A stretch of 64,000 bases of DNA from Burkholderiales bacterium (lineage in GTDB: Bacteria; Pseudomonadota; Gammaproteobacteria; Burkholderiales; UBA6910), in contig BPKG01000001.1 of assembly GCA_026005015.1 (NCBI GenBank), positions 563,501 to 627,500 on the forward strand, written 5' to 3'. The notes below the pieces were generated by a model. That model did no database searches. It was not told the DNA's origin and saw only the letters and a list, made by a program, of their open reading frames with translations. This document shows, one piece after another, positions 18,888 through 26,941 of this stretch. The stretch's first letter is position 1; every line of letters begins with the position of its first letter. The position numbers and the translations under genes are program-made.

Positions 18888-19587
18888 AGCGGCGCTGGGC
18901 CATTTCCTTCACCAGGTACGCCGCCGCGTTGAGGGACAGCACGATGGCCATGAGGATGATCCCCAGCCCCAGGGCGAGGGGAAGATCCCCCTTGCTGGTC
19001 TCCAGGGCGATGGCGGTGGTCATGACCCGGGTCACCCCGTCGATGTTGCCGCCCACGATCATCACCGCCCCCACCTCGGCGGCGGCCCGCCCGAAGCCGG
19101 CGAGGATCGCCGTCACCAGGGAGAAGCGGCAGTCCCACAACAGGGTGAGGGCCCATTGCACCGGGCCCGCCCCCAGGGACTTGAGCTGCTCCGCGTATTC
19201 GTTCCAGGCGTCCTCGACGGCCTGGCGCGCTAGCGCGGCGATGATGGGGGCGACCAGCACGGTCTGGGCGATCACCATGGCGGCGGGGGTAAACAGCAGG
19301 CCCAGCTCGCCCAAAGGCCCAGCCCGGGACAAGAGCAGGTAGATGAGCAATCCTGCGATCACCGGTGGCAGCCCCATGAGGGCGTTGAGGATCACGGTCA
19401 CCGCCCGGCGGCCGGGAAAGCGGGCCACCGCCAGGGCGGCCCCCACCGGCAGGCCGATGAGGGCGGCGAGCCCCACCGCCGTGAGGCTCACCCGCAGGCT
19501 CAAGCCCACGATCTCCCACAGGGCGGAATCGGCGCCGCCGATGAGGGCGAGGGCCTGGGAAAAAGCCAGCCCCAAGGTGCCGTTCAC
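18880..19587 (-). CDS. tupB: tungstate ABC transporter permease TupB
   Basis: Membrane subunit of the tungstate importer. The 235-residue product has five to six hydrophobic spans and the permease loop ending EVGAVMIVGGNIDGVTRVMTT. LWEIVGLSLRVSLTAVGLAALIGLPVG is a family-typical opening. I choose GTG 19587 because GGAGGG stands about 9 bases before it. A longer frame from TTG 19653 would extend into the regulatory region with a non-conserved leader and is less likely. Transcription would start in the 150-base region shared with the divergent regulator. Confidence 0.9.
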   Translation of the reverse strand: MNGTLGLAFSQALALIGGADSALWEIVGLSLRVSLTAVGLAALIGLPVGAALAVARFPGRRAVTVILNALMGLPPVIAGLLIYLLLSRAGPLGELGLLFTPAAMVIAQTVLVAPIIAALARQAVEDAWNEYAEQLKSLGAGPVQWALTLLWDCRFSLVTAILAGFGRAAAEVGAVMIVGGNIDGVTRVMTTAIALETSKGDLPLALGLGIILMAIVLSLNAAAYLVKEMAQRRYG

Positions 19588-19668
19588 AGGAACAAGCCCT
19601 CCGGCCGAGAACCGCACCCCGTCTCCCCGCCCGTCGCAAAGCTTAATATGCAACTGTTATTCATAAAT

Positions 19669-19676
19669 CGTTATGT
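19669..19676. promoter_or_regulatory. ModE-like half-site between tupB and its regulator
   Basis: CGTTATGT matches exactly the left half of the operator found before modA. The expected right half is missing at 8-base spacing. It lies about 80 bases before the tupB start, in a region also holding several ATATGCA motifs. It could be a degenerate ModE site or chance. Confidence 0.3.
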
Positions 19677-19728
19677 TGATTGATGCACAATACTATTTTT
19701 CGTTGCTTATTCTTGCAATATGCTCTAT

Positions 19729-19744
19729 TTTGCATATATGCAAA
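19729..19744. promoter_or_regulatory. 16-base palindrome over the regulator start
   Basis: TTTGCATATATGCAAA is a perfect 16-base inverted repeat, and the ATG at 19738 lies inside it. Related ATATGCA/TGCATAT pieces recur at 19646-19653 and 19715-19722 in the same intergenic region. Position and symmetry make it a good candidate for the binding site of the adjacent ModE-headed regulator, allowing autoregulation and control of tupBCA. Confidence 0.5.
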
Positions 19745-20847
19745 TCCTTGAACCCGAGCTTGCCTGGTCCCTTCAAGGGGATGAAAAGCTCCTCCTGGAC
19801 GGAGGCTTTCTCGCCTTGCTCCGGGCGGTGGGCGCCACCGGCTCCCTCGCCCGGGCGGCGCGGGCGACGGGCGTTTCTTATCGCCACGCCTGGGGGCAGA
19901 TCGTCCGGGCCGCCCAGGGGCTGGGCGCTCCCCTGGTGCAACTGGAACAGGGCCGGGGCGCGCGCCTCACTCCCGTCGGGGAACGCCTCCTGGCCATGGA
20001 TGCCCGCTTGAGGCGGCGGCTGAACACCGAAGCCGCGCCCCTCCTCGCAGAACTGGCCGAGGCGCTCCCCCACCTCGAAAAACCCAGCGGCGGAGCGCTC
20101 CCCATCCGCGCGAGCCATGATCTGTTGCTGGCGGCCTTGCGGGAGCGGCTCGATTCAGCCCTGCCCATCGACATCGTTTTTCAGGGAAGCTCGGAAAGCC
20201 TGGAGTCCCTACGGCGCGGCCAGTGCCGGCTCGCCGGATTCCACCTGTGCCCGCAAACCCTGCCTGACGGGCGGCGCATGCTGGAGCCGTTCCTCCGCGG
20301 CCATTCCATCGTCATCGTTCTGCTCGCCTGGCGGGAGCAGGGATTGATGGTGGGGCAAGGCAATCCCTGGTCGATCCGGAAGCTGGCCGATCTTACCCGC
20401 CCGCAGGTGCGTTTCATCAACCGCCAGCGGGGATCCGGAACGAGGCTGCTCTTCGACCGGCTGCTGGCCGAGGCCGGCGTGTCCGCCGTGGGCATCACCG
20501 GCTATTCCCACGAGGAATTCACCCATCAGGCGGTGGCCGCCACGGTGGCGAGCGGCGGTGCCGACGCGGGCTTCGGCATCCGCGCCGCGGCCCATCTCTA
20601 CGGCCTGGAGTTCATCCCGCTGGCCCGGGAAGCCTACTATCTCGCCTGCCGGCGCAGAAGCCTGGGGGAGCCGGCCGTGCAGAAACTTTTGCAGGCGATC
20701 CGCGGATCCGAGTTGCGGGCCGCGGCCGCGGCGCTCCCCGGCTACGACGTGACCGGGGCCGGAAAGATTTTCAGCCTGTCGGAGTTGCTGGCATCGGAAA
20801 CGATGTCCTCGAAGCCGGCCGGCGGCCCACACCATGGAGGCTCTTGA
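19738..20847 (+). CDS. ModE-type winged-helix regulator with periplasmic-binding-like sensor domain
   Basis: Probable oxyanion-responsive transcription regulator of the divergent tupBCA genes. The N-terminal 110 residues form a ModE/LysR-like winged helix (FLALLRAVGATGSLARAARATGVSYRHAWGQI, cited in part). Residues about 120-340 resemble a soluble binding-protein fold: ASHDLLL, FQGSSESLESLRRGQCRLAGFHL and the ligand-type loop RFINRQRGSGTRLLFDRLL. There is no signal peptide, so the sensor acts in the cytoplasm. ATG 19738 is favoured over ATG 19720 because conserved residues begin at MQILEPE; it lies within a palindrome. The mop gene follows at once. Confidence 0.87.
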   Translation: MQILEPELAWSLQGDEKLLLDGGFLALLRAVGATGSLARAARATGVSYRHAWGQIVRAAQGLGAPLVQLEQGRGARLTPVGERLLAMDARLRRRLNTEAAPLLAELAEALPHLEKPSGGALPIRASHDLLLAALRERLDSALPIDIVFQGSSESLESLRRGQCRLAGFHLCPQTLPDGRRMLEPFLRGHSIVIVLLAWREQGLMVGQGNPWSIRKLADLTRPQVRFINRQRGSGTRLLFDRLLAEAGVSAVGITGYSHEEFTHQAVAATVASGGADAGFGIRAAAHLYGLEFIPLAREAYYLACRRRSLGEPAVQKLLQAIRGSELRAAAAALPGYDVTGAGKIFSLSELLASETMSSKPAGGPHHGGS

Positions 20848-20848
20848 T

Positions 20849-21061
20849 ATGAAGCTGAGCGCACGCAACGTCCTTCCCGGAAAAATCAAACAGATTCGCA
20901 AAGTCCCCATCAGCACGGAGGTGGTTCTGGAGGTGGCCCCGGGCGTGGAGATCATTTCCGTGATCACTACCGGATCGGCGGAAAACCTCGGGCTTAAAGA
21001 GGGCGAGGCGGCCTACGCCGTATTCAAGGCCGACAGCGTGATGGTGGGCGTGGACCGCTGA
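20849..21061 (+). CDS. mop: molbindin-type molybdenum-pterin/oxyanion binding protein (Mop)
   Basis: Single-domain TOBE protein of 70 residues that binds molybdate or tungstate, thought to buffer or store the anion in the cytoplasm as a hexamer. MKLSARNVLPGKIKQI opens the domain, and ITTGSAENLGLKEGEAAYAVFKADSVMVGVD closes it; both are classic Mop signatures. The ATG at 20849 has GGAGG at 8 bases and follows the regulator stop by 1 base. Given that the ModE-like protein here has no Mop domain, this free Mop may be the main anion buffer. Confidence 0.93.
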   Translation: MKLSARNVLPGKIKQIRKVPISTEVVLEVAPGVEIISVITTGSAENLGLKEGEAAYAVFKADSVMVGVDR

Positions 21062-21097
21062 AGCCGGGCTTGCCCGCAGCCGGGAAGGCGGGGCTGG

Positions 21098-21103
21098 TAA
21101 AAT
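21098..21103 (+). promoter_or_regulatory. possible -10 element of the BtuFCD-like operon
   Basis: TAAAAT in the sequence GGTAAAATG, a frequent -10 style in this class of bacteria. The hexamer overlaps the first possible ATG of the binding-protein gene (21102). If real, it favours the later TTG start at 21150. Confidence 0.3.
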
Positions 21104-22232
21104 GATTTTTTGCCGCGTTTGGTCCGTGCCGTCGCTTCGAGGGAGCCGCTTGACCCGTGCCCAGGTTGAAAAGGCCGCCGCCCCTTGGGGCCGCAGGGAG
21201 CTCGCCGGCGCGGCCTTCGCCGTCCTCCTGATGGCAGCCCTTCTTGCCAGGGCCGAGACGACGGTGACCTTCGAAGACTCGGCGGGACGGCGGATCGCCG
21301 TGCCGGCCCGGGTGGAGCGGGTGTTCGCCGCGGGACCGCCGGCCAGTGTCCTCGTCTTCGCCATCGCCCCCGATACCCTTCTCGGATGGAACCGGCCCAT
21401 GACGCCCGAGGAGGCCCGCTTCATTCCCCCGCGTTACGCCGCCCTTCCGGCCCTGGGTCGGCTGACGGGGCGCGCCAACACCGCTAACGTGGAAACGGTG
21501 CTGAAGGCCCGCCCCGATCTCATCCTGGACGTGGGCTCCGTGACGCCCACCTTCGTATCCCTCGCTGATCGGGTGCAGGCCCAGACCGGCGTGCCCTACG
21601 TGCTGCTGGACGGGCGGCTCGAAGCGCTGTCTCGCACTTTGGAGCTGGCAGGGGCCCTGCTAGGGCGCGACGACCGCGCCCAGCGGCTCGCCCAGTACGT
21701 GGGCCGCACGCTGGAGGAGGTGCGCACCCAGGTATCGATGATTGCCGAAGAGCAGCGCCCGCGGGTGTACTACGCCCGGGGACCGAACGGGCTGCAGACG
21801 GCCCTGCCCGGCTCCATCAACGTGGAGGCGCTGGAGTTCGTAGGCGCCCGCAACGTGGCTGCGGGCCCACCCGGCGGCGGGCTAATCAACGTGTCCCGGG
21901 AACAGGTGCTCGCCTGGAATCCCGAGGTGATCGTCACCATCGATCCCAACTTCTACGCCGCGGTATGGAGCGATCCCGCCTGGGCCGGGGTGGCGGCCGT
22001 GCGCAGCGGACGGGTGCACCTCTCGCCCCATCTCCCGTTCGGATGGGTGGACTTTCCGCCCGGCCTCAATCGTGTGATGGGCGTGCGCTGGCTGGCGGCC
22101 GTCCTGTACCCTGATCGCTTCCCCGGCGACCTGCGGCGGCAGACCGAGGCGTTTTACCGCCTGTTCTATCATCGGTCGCCGGAGCCAGCGCTCCTCGACG
22201 CGCTCCTTGCGCCGCAGAGGCCTCTCCGATGA
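21102..22232 (+). CDS. periplasmic binding protein of a BtuF/FecB-type importer (MolA candidate)
   Basis: Substrate-binding protein of the cobalamin/siderophore/metal class (helical-backbone type). Mature segments include VTFEDSAGRRIAVPARVERVFAAG, the PDLILDVGSVTPTFV loop, and AWNPEVIVTIDPNFYAAVW near the C-terminal lobe. An uncleaved leader or signal region precedes ARAE. The frame opens at ATG 21102; TTG 21150 has a much better ribosome site (GAGGGAG, 6 bases) and avoids a possible -10 box, so it may be the true start. Class II importers of this kind carry B12, iron-siderophores or, as in Haemophilus MolABC, molybdate/tungstate. Position between mop and moeA makes the last option attractive but unproven. 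Confidence 0.85.
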   Translation: MIFCRVWSVPSLRGSRLTRAQVEKAAAPWGRRELAGAAFAVLLMAALLARAETTVTFEDSAGRRIAVPARVERVFAAGPPASVLVFAIAPDTLLGWNRPMTPEEARFIPPRYAALPALGRLTGRANTANVETVLKARPDLILDVGSVTPTFVSLADRVQAQTGVPYVLLDGRLEALSRTLELAGALLGRDDRAQRLAQYVGRTLEEVRTQVSMIAEEQRPRVYYARGPNGLQTALPGSINVEALEFVGARNVAAGPPGGGLINVSREQVLAWNPEVIVTIDPNFYAAVWSDPAWAGVAAVRSGRVHLSPHLPFGWVDFPPGLNRVMGVRWLAAVLYPDRFPGDLRRQTEAFYRLFYHRSPEPALLDALLAPQRPLR

Positions 22233-23270
22233 CCAGCGTCTTCGCCTTGCGCCGCGGCTCCGGGAGTGGCCCGTCCCAGTGGCCCCTCTGGGCGTCTTCC
22301 GCCCTGCTGCTGGGCTTAGTGGTCGTAGCCCTCATGGTGGGCAAATTTCCCGTCTCCCCCGGCGAGCTCTTCCACGTCCTGGTCGCCCGGCTGGGCGGGA
22401 CAGCCGCCGCCCCCTCCGCCGTGGAGACCGTGATCTTCCAGATCCGCGGGCCGCGCATCGCCGCCGCCATCGTGGTGGGCGCCGCCCTCGCCGCGGCGGG
22501 GGCGGCCTACCAGGGCATGTTCCGCAACCCCCTAGTCTCCCCCGACATCCTCGGGGTCTCTTCCGGCGCAGCCTTAGGGGCGGCCCTCGCCATCTTTTTT
22601 TCCCTGGGGGTCGTGGCGATCCAGGGATTCGCCTTCGTGGGAGGGCTCCTTGCCGTGGCCGTGGTGTACGCAGTGGGTTCGGCGGTGCGCCGCCACGACC
22701 CCATCCTCACCCTCATCCTGGCGGGAGTGGTAATCGGAACCCTCCTCGGGGCGCTGCTCGCCCTCATCAAGTACCTCGCCGACCCCTACAATCAGCTTCC
22801 CGCCATCACCTACTGGCTTCTGGGGAGCCTAGCCGCCATCACGCCCCTCGGACCTGCGGGTGGCGGCTCCCCTGGCCCTCGCCGCGCTGCTGCCGCTCAC
22901 GCTGTTGCGCTGGCGCATGAATCTCCTCTCGCTCCCGGACGACGAGGCCCGGGCCCTGGGGGTGAACACGGCGGCCCTGCGCCTCGCAGTGGTGTGCGCG
23001 GCCACCCTCATGACCGCGGCAAGCGTCGCGGTGAGCGGGGTGATCGGCTGGGTCGGGCTCCTCGTGCCCCACGCGGCCCGGCTCCTGGTGGGGCCGGACT
23101 TCGGCCGCCTGCTGCCCCTCAGCATGGTGTTCGGGGCGTGCTATCTGCTGGCGGTGGACACGCTGGCGCGGACCCTGGCGGCGATCGAAATCCCTCCCGG
23201 CGTGCTCACCGCCGTGATCGGGACGCCGGTGTTCCTGTGGCTGCTCGCCACCACCCGGCGGGGATGGTGA
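22229..23270 (+). pseudogene. FecCD/BtuC-type permease (MolB candidate), broken by a one-base shift
   Basis: Membrane subunit with the BtuC family's many hydrophobic spans. The first two thirds (through YWLLGSLAAITP) and the last third (SDLRVAAPLALAALLPLTLLRWR onward to ATTRRGW, cited in part) are in different frames. One surplus C in CCCC at 22844-22847 explains this. Restored length is about 346 residues, normal for the family. NPLVSPDILGVSSGAALGAA and SVAVSGVIGWVGLLVPHAAR are the diagnostic segments. The start overlaps the binding-protein stop (ATGA), and the end overlaps the ATPase start (TGATG). Confidence 0.87.
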
Positions 23271-24106
23271 TGCACCCTGCGGCGCTTGAGGTCAACGACC
23301 TCGCTTACGGCTACCCGGACCGGGTCATCGGGGCGGGATTCCGCTTTACCCTGGCGCCAGGCCAGGTGATCTGCGTGCTGGGGCCTAACGGCTGCGGCAA
23401 GACCACCCTCTTTCGCACCGTCCTGGGCCTGCTGCCCCCCAAGGCGGGGGACATCCTCGTCGAGGACGTGCCCATCGGGCGCTGGCGCCGGGACGCCCTC
23501 GCCCGGGCCATGGGCTACGTTCCCCAGGCCCACAGCGGCTATTTCGCCTTCACCGTGCGGGAGATTGTGCTCATGGGGCGCACCGCCCACCTGCCCCTGT
23601 TCGGGGCACCCGGCCGCCGCGACCACGAAGCGGCAGAGCGGATCATGGCCATGCTGGGCATCGACCACCTGGCGGACCGGATCTACACCCAGGTGAGCGG
23701 CGGCGAGCGGCAGCTCGCCCTCATCGGGCGGGCCTTGGCCCAGGAGCCGAAGCTGCTGGTGCTGGACGAGCCCACGGCCAACCTGGACTTCGGCAACCAG
23801 CTCCTGGTGCTCGCCCAGATGCGCGCCCTCGCCCGGGAAAGCATCGGCATCCTGTTCTCGACCCACGATCCGGACCAGGCCTTCATCTGCGCCGATCGGG
23901 TGCTGATGTTGCGCGACGGGGCCATCTTGTGCGACGGCCCGCCGGCGGATGCCATCACCAGCGAGAACCTGTACCGGGTGTACGGCGTCCATGTCCAGGT
24001 GATGGATGTCCCCGTGGGCCCGGGCGAGACCCGCAAGACCTGCGTCCCGTCCCTCGCGCGAAGGAATGCCGCCCCCCACGGCATCCTTCGACCCGGGACG
24101 GCGTAA
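23270..24106 (+). CDS. FepC/BtuD-type ABC ATPase (MolC candidate)
   Basis: ATPase partner of the preceding permease. The 278-residue product has Walker A GPNGCGKTT at residues 38-46, signature QVSGGERQLALIGRAL and Walker B LLVLDEPTANLDFGNQ, with YVPQAHSGYFAFTVREIVLMGR as the Q-loop region. The start is ATG 23270 within TGATG; ATG 23264 is also in frame. The last 25 residues (SLARRNAAPHGILRPGTA) are not conserved-looking. The 3' end of the gene can form a strong hairpin (24060-24088) with one bulged A. Confidence 0.92.
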   Translation: MHPAALEVNDLAYGYPDRVIGAGFRFTLAPGQVICVLGPNGCGKTTLFRTVLGLLPPKAGDILVEDVPIGRWRRDALARAMGYVPQAHSGYFAFTVREIVLMGRTAHLPLFGAPGRRDHEAAERIMAMLGIDHLADRIYTQVSGGERQLALIGRALAQEPKLLVLDEPTANLDFGNQLLVLAQMRALARESIGILFSTHDPDQAFICADRVLMLRDGAILCDGPPADAITSENLYRVYGVHVQVMDVPVGPGETRKTCVPSLARRNAAPHGILRPGTA

Positions 24107-24109
24107 AAT
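24104..24109 (+). promoter_or_regulatory. possible -10 element before moeA
   Basis: TAAAAT in GCGTAAAATTCG overlaps the ATPase stop codon and lies 44 bases before the moeA ATG. No matching -35 is visible at normal spacing. It would let moeA be transcribed apart from the transporter genes. Confidence 0.3.
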
Positions 24110-24152
24110 TCGAAGACCAGCCAGGCTCGAAAGAATCCACGGAGCGAAGACC

Positions 24153-25427
24153 ATGCAACCAGCGAAATCCCTGCAGGCGGCGAGCTGCGCCGACGATTAC
24201 GACCCCAACTCCCTGCCGGTGGACAAGGCCCGGCAGCTCATCCGGCAGTTTCTCGTTCCTGTGACCGGCACCGAGCGGGTGAGCCTGCGCGCCGCCCTGG
24301 GGCGGGTGCTGGGGGAGGACGTGATCTCCCCCCTGGCCGTTCCCGCCCACGACAATTCCGCCATGGACGGCTACGCCGTGCGCCACACCGATTTGAAGCC
24401 TGACGGAGAAACCGCACTCCGGGTGCTGGGCACCGCCTTCGCCGGAGCGCCTTTCCGTGGCGCGGTGGGGCCCGGCGAGTGCGTGCGCATCATGACCGGT
24501 GCCATCGTTCCCGCCGGCGCGGACACGGTAGTCATGCAGGAGCAGGTGCAGTCCGACGGGCAGACAGCCCGGATCGGGCCGGGGAACTACAAAGCCGGGC
24601 AGAACGTGCGTCGGGCGGGGGAGGATCTCAAGCCGGGACAGGTGGTGCTCGTCCGGGGCAAGCAGCTCCGGCCCGCGGAGCTGGGGCTGCTCGCCTCCCT
24701 GGGCATCGGCGAGGTCTCGGTGTTCCGGCGCCTGCGGGTGGCCTTCTTTTCCACGGGGGACGAGCTGGTGTCCATCGGCACCCCCTTGGGGGAAGGCCAG
24801 ATCTACGACAGCAACCGCTATACCATCTACGGCATGCTCGCTCGCCTGGGGTGCGAGGTGATCGACATGGGGGTGGTGCGGGACGATCCGGCGGCCCTGG
24901 AGCAGGCCTTCCAGGAAGCCACCGCCATGGCGGACGTGGTGATCACCAGCGGCGGGGTGTCCGTCGGGGAGGCCGACTACACCAAGGATCTCCTGGACAA
25001 GCTGGGGGAGGTGGTGTTCTGGAAGATCGCCATGAAGCCCGGCCGGCCCCTCGCCTACGGCAAAGTCGGAGGAGCCCACTTCTTTGGGCTGCCGGGAAAC
25101 CCGGTCTCCGTCATGGTGACCTTCTACGAATTCGTCCGCGACGCGCTGCTCGTGCTGATGGGGCGAAGCGACGTGACACCCCTGCCCACCTTCCAGGTGA
25201 GATGCGTCACTCCCCTCAAGAAAGCACCCGGCCGCACCGAGTTCCAGCGGGGGATTCTGTCCCAGGAGCCCTCGGGGGAATGGGTAGTGCGGGTCACGGG
25301 GGACCAGGGCTCCGGCATCCTGCGCTCCATGGCGGAGGCCAACTGCTTCATCGTTCTGCCCCACGACCAGGGTCCCCTGCCCGCCGGCAGCCTAGTGGAG
25401 GTGCAGCTTATGGAAGGCCTGGTATAG
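24153..25427 (+). CDS. moeA: molybdopterin molybdotransferase MoeA
   Basis: Inserts molybdate (or tungstate) into adenylylated molybdopterin to give the active cofactor. The 424-residue product contains the family's PAHDNSAMDGYAVR segment near residue 67, GECVRIMTGAIVPAGADTVV, the MoCF-fold motif ITSGGVSVGEADYTK, and MKPGRPLAYGK followed by FFGLPGNPVSV. ATG 24153 is preceded by GGAG at about 8 bases; a frame extending to 24006 lies inside the ATPase gene. The partner adenylyltransferase MogA is not in the window. Complete and intact. Confidence 0.97.
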   Translation: MQPAKSLQAASCADDYDPNSLPVDKARQLIRQFLVPVTGTERVSLRAALGRVLGEDVISPLAVPAHDNSAMDGYAVRHTDLKPDGETALRVLGTAFAGAPFRGAVGPGECVRIMTGAIVPAGADTVVMQEQVQSDGQTARIGPGNYKAGQNVRRAGEDLKPGQVVLVRGKQLRPAELGLLASLGIGEVSVFRRLRVAFFSTGDELVSIGTPLGEGQIYDSNRYTIYGMLARLGCEVIDMGVVRDDPAALEQAFQEATAMADVVITSGGVSVGEADYTKDLLDKLGEVVFWKIAMKPGRPLAYGKVGGAHFFGLPGNPVSVMVTFYEFVRDALLVLMGRSDVTPLPTFQVRCVTPLKKAPGRTEFQRGILSQEPSGEWVVRVTGDQGSGILRSMAEANCFIVLPHDQGPLPAGSLVEVQLMEGLV

Positions 25428-25530
25428 GGGGACGGGCGGCCCGGGTCAGGTCGCCACCAGATCGAGCCGCCGCTCAATGCGCTCGATCCGCGCCTCCAAT
25501 ACCGAACGAAAAAGCCCGGGGCGCACCAAC

Positions 25531-25558
25531 AAAAAAGCGCAACCCGAAGGTTGCGCTT
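25531..25558 (-). terminator. rho-independent terminator of the Fdh operon
   Basis: A perfect 10-base stem (AAGCGCAACC and GGTTGCGCTT) with a CGAA tetraloop sits 25 bases after the last Fdh-locus gene on the minus strand, and the transcript runs directly into a U6 tract. It can also serve the converging moeA transcript as a weaker bidirectional terminator, with only UUCAUUUU following on that side. Confidence 0.85.
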
Positions 25559-25580
25559 CATTTTCCGAACCGGCGGTCAG

Positions 25581-25859
25581 TTACTTCTTTGTCTCTTTCG
25601 CGGCGGCCGCGGCGACCGGCTTGGCAGTCTCGGGGGCCGCCCCGGCCTTGGCGCGCTTGTAGCGCTCGGCGATCATGTCTTGCACCCGGGCAAGGGCATC
25701 CGCTTGCTTCTTCGCCGCCTCCTCGGCCTTGCGCTTGGCTTCCTCCATCTTGGCTTTTTCTTCTTCCGTCGGCGGCGGCAGCTTGGCCTGAACCGTGCCC
25801 GCCGCGCCGACCGCGAGCAGGGCCCCCATCGCCGCGGCGATCCATGTGCTGCGCTTCAT
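25581..25859 (-). CDS. small exported Lys/Ala/Glu-rich protein of the formate dehydrogenase locus
   Basis: A 92-residue protein with a clear signal peptide (MKRSTWIAAAMGALLAVGA, cleaved near VQA) followed by a long, highly charged helix rich in Lys, Glu and Ala and an Ala/Lys tail. No cysteines or cofactor motifs are present. The ATG at 25859 is chosen for its GGAGG site; an 98-residue reading from 25877 adds only MRRRRQ. It is the last gene before the terminator and overlaps the end of no other gene. I do not recognise a named family. It may be a periplasmic accessory of the dehydrogenase. Confidence 0.75.
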   Translation of the reverse strand: MKRSTWIAAAMGALLAVGAAGTVQAKLPPPTEEEKAKMEEAKRKAEEAAKKQADALARVQDMIAERYKRAKAGAAPETAKPVAAAAAKETKK

Positions 25860-25873
25860 TTGCCTCCTCCTCC

Positions 25874-26932
25874 TCAAGCCCGTTGCGGGGCGCCGCCCAC
25901 GGTGGGCGCGGCCTGGGCCCCCGCTTTCTGCTGGGCCTTGACCTCCTCGTACCAGTACTCGTGGTGGGCCTTGGCCCAGGCCTCGTCCACCATGCCGTCG
26001 TAGCGCATGGAGTGGTAGGCCCCCTGGACGCCGATGGTGCCCAGGTAGATGTGGCCCATGCCGAAGGCCATGTAGAGCAGCGCGCCGATGGCGTGGATCA
26101 CGTTGGCGAGCTGCATTGCCTCACGCCCCTGCCCGAAGTTCGGGAAGTCCAGGATCAGCCCGGTGACGCTCACCACGATGGTGAGGAAAACGACGCCGAT
26201 CCAGAACCACAGCTTCTCGCCGGCGTTGAAAAAGCCGGAGGGCACCTCCTTCTTGCTGAAAAAGCCCCCCAGCTTGGCGAGCCACTGCAGGTCGTAGGCA
26301 CGGGGGAGGTTGCGCCCCATGTAGGTGGCAATCATGGCCAGCGCCGAGACGATGAAGTACGGCCCCACGAAGTTGTGCAGGTTTTTCGACAGGTTGGCGA
26401 AAAACGCGAACACCGTGTAACCGAACACCGGCAGCAGCACGAACTTCCCGAAAAGGATGACGAGGCCGGTGATGGCCAGGATCACCCAGGAGATGGCCGT
26501 GGACCAGTGGATCACCCGGTCCCAAGCGCTGAAGCGCAGGATCTTGCGCCCGGTGTCGGGCTCGTGCTGCCCGATGGGGCCCCGGATCAGGTAGAAGGCG
26601 AGGATCAGGAGCGGAACCGCGATCATCAGGATGCCGCCATACAAAGTGACGGGACCGTTGCGCAGCTCCCGCCAGGTCTCTCCCTGGGACTGGACCAACA
26701 CCCCGGTTTCGACGCCGCGCACCTGGGTGATGCCCTGACCCGAGCGCACCTCGCGCCACACCGGCGCGTTGTTGAGGGGCTGGGTCTCCTGGCGCGCTTG
26801 CTGCTCCTCGACCCGCTGCATCGGGACATCCACAAACGGCTGCTGCCCGGGAGCGGCCAGCGCCGTCCCCCCGATCAGCGCCAGGCCCAGCAGCCCGGTC
26901 GCCGCGAAACGGGCACAGACAAGGTTTGGCAT
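25874..26932 (-). CDS. fdhC: formate dehydrogenase gamma subunit, membrane cytochrome b556
   Basis: Anchors the periplasmic formate dehydrogenase and passes electrons from the iron-sulfur subunit to quinone through two b hemes. The 352-residue product is longer than E. coli FdnI because of an N-terminal signal peptide (about 1-26) and a periplasmic stretch of some 70 residues. Four main membrane spans then follow from about residue 98. Histidines suited to heme binding occur in WDRVIHWSTAISW, NLHNFVGPYF, ANVIHAIGALLY and GMGHIYLG. It follows the small lipoprotein gene by 9 bases and ends with an Ala/Gln-rich tail. Confidence 0.94.
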   Translation of the reverse strand: MPNLVCARFAATGLLGLALIGGTALAAPGQQPFVDVPMQRVEEQQARQETQPLNNAPVWREVRSGQGITQVRGVETGVLVQSQGETWRELRNGPVTLYGGILMIAVPLLILAFYLIRGPIGQHEPDTGRKILRFSAWDRVIHWSTAISWVILAITGLVILFGKFVLLPVFGYTVFAFFANLSKNLHNFVGPYFIVSALAMIATYMGRNLPRAYDLQWLAKLGGFFSKKEVPSGFFNAGEKLWFWIGVVFLTIVVSVTGLILDFPNFGQGREAMQLANVIHAIGALLYMAFGMGHIYLGTIGVQGAYHSMRYDGMVDEAWAKAHHEYWYEEVKAQQKAGAQAAPTVGGAPQRA

Positions 26933-26941
26933 GGATTCCTC

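Noticed and set aside
25443-25520. A minus-strand peptide reading SVLEARIERIERRLDLVAT after the Fdh operon terminator
   Set aside because: It looks like a coiled-coil end, but it has only about 25 codons with a GTG, no ribosome site, and lies beyond the terminator. It could be a remnant but cannot be supported.
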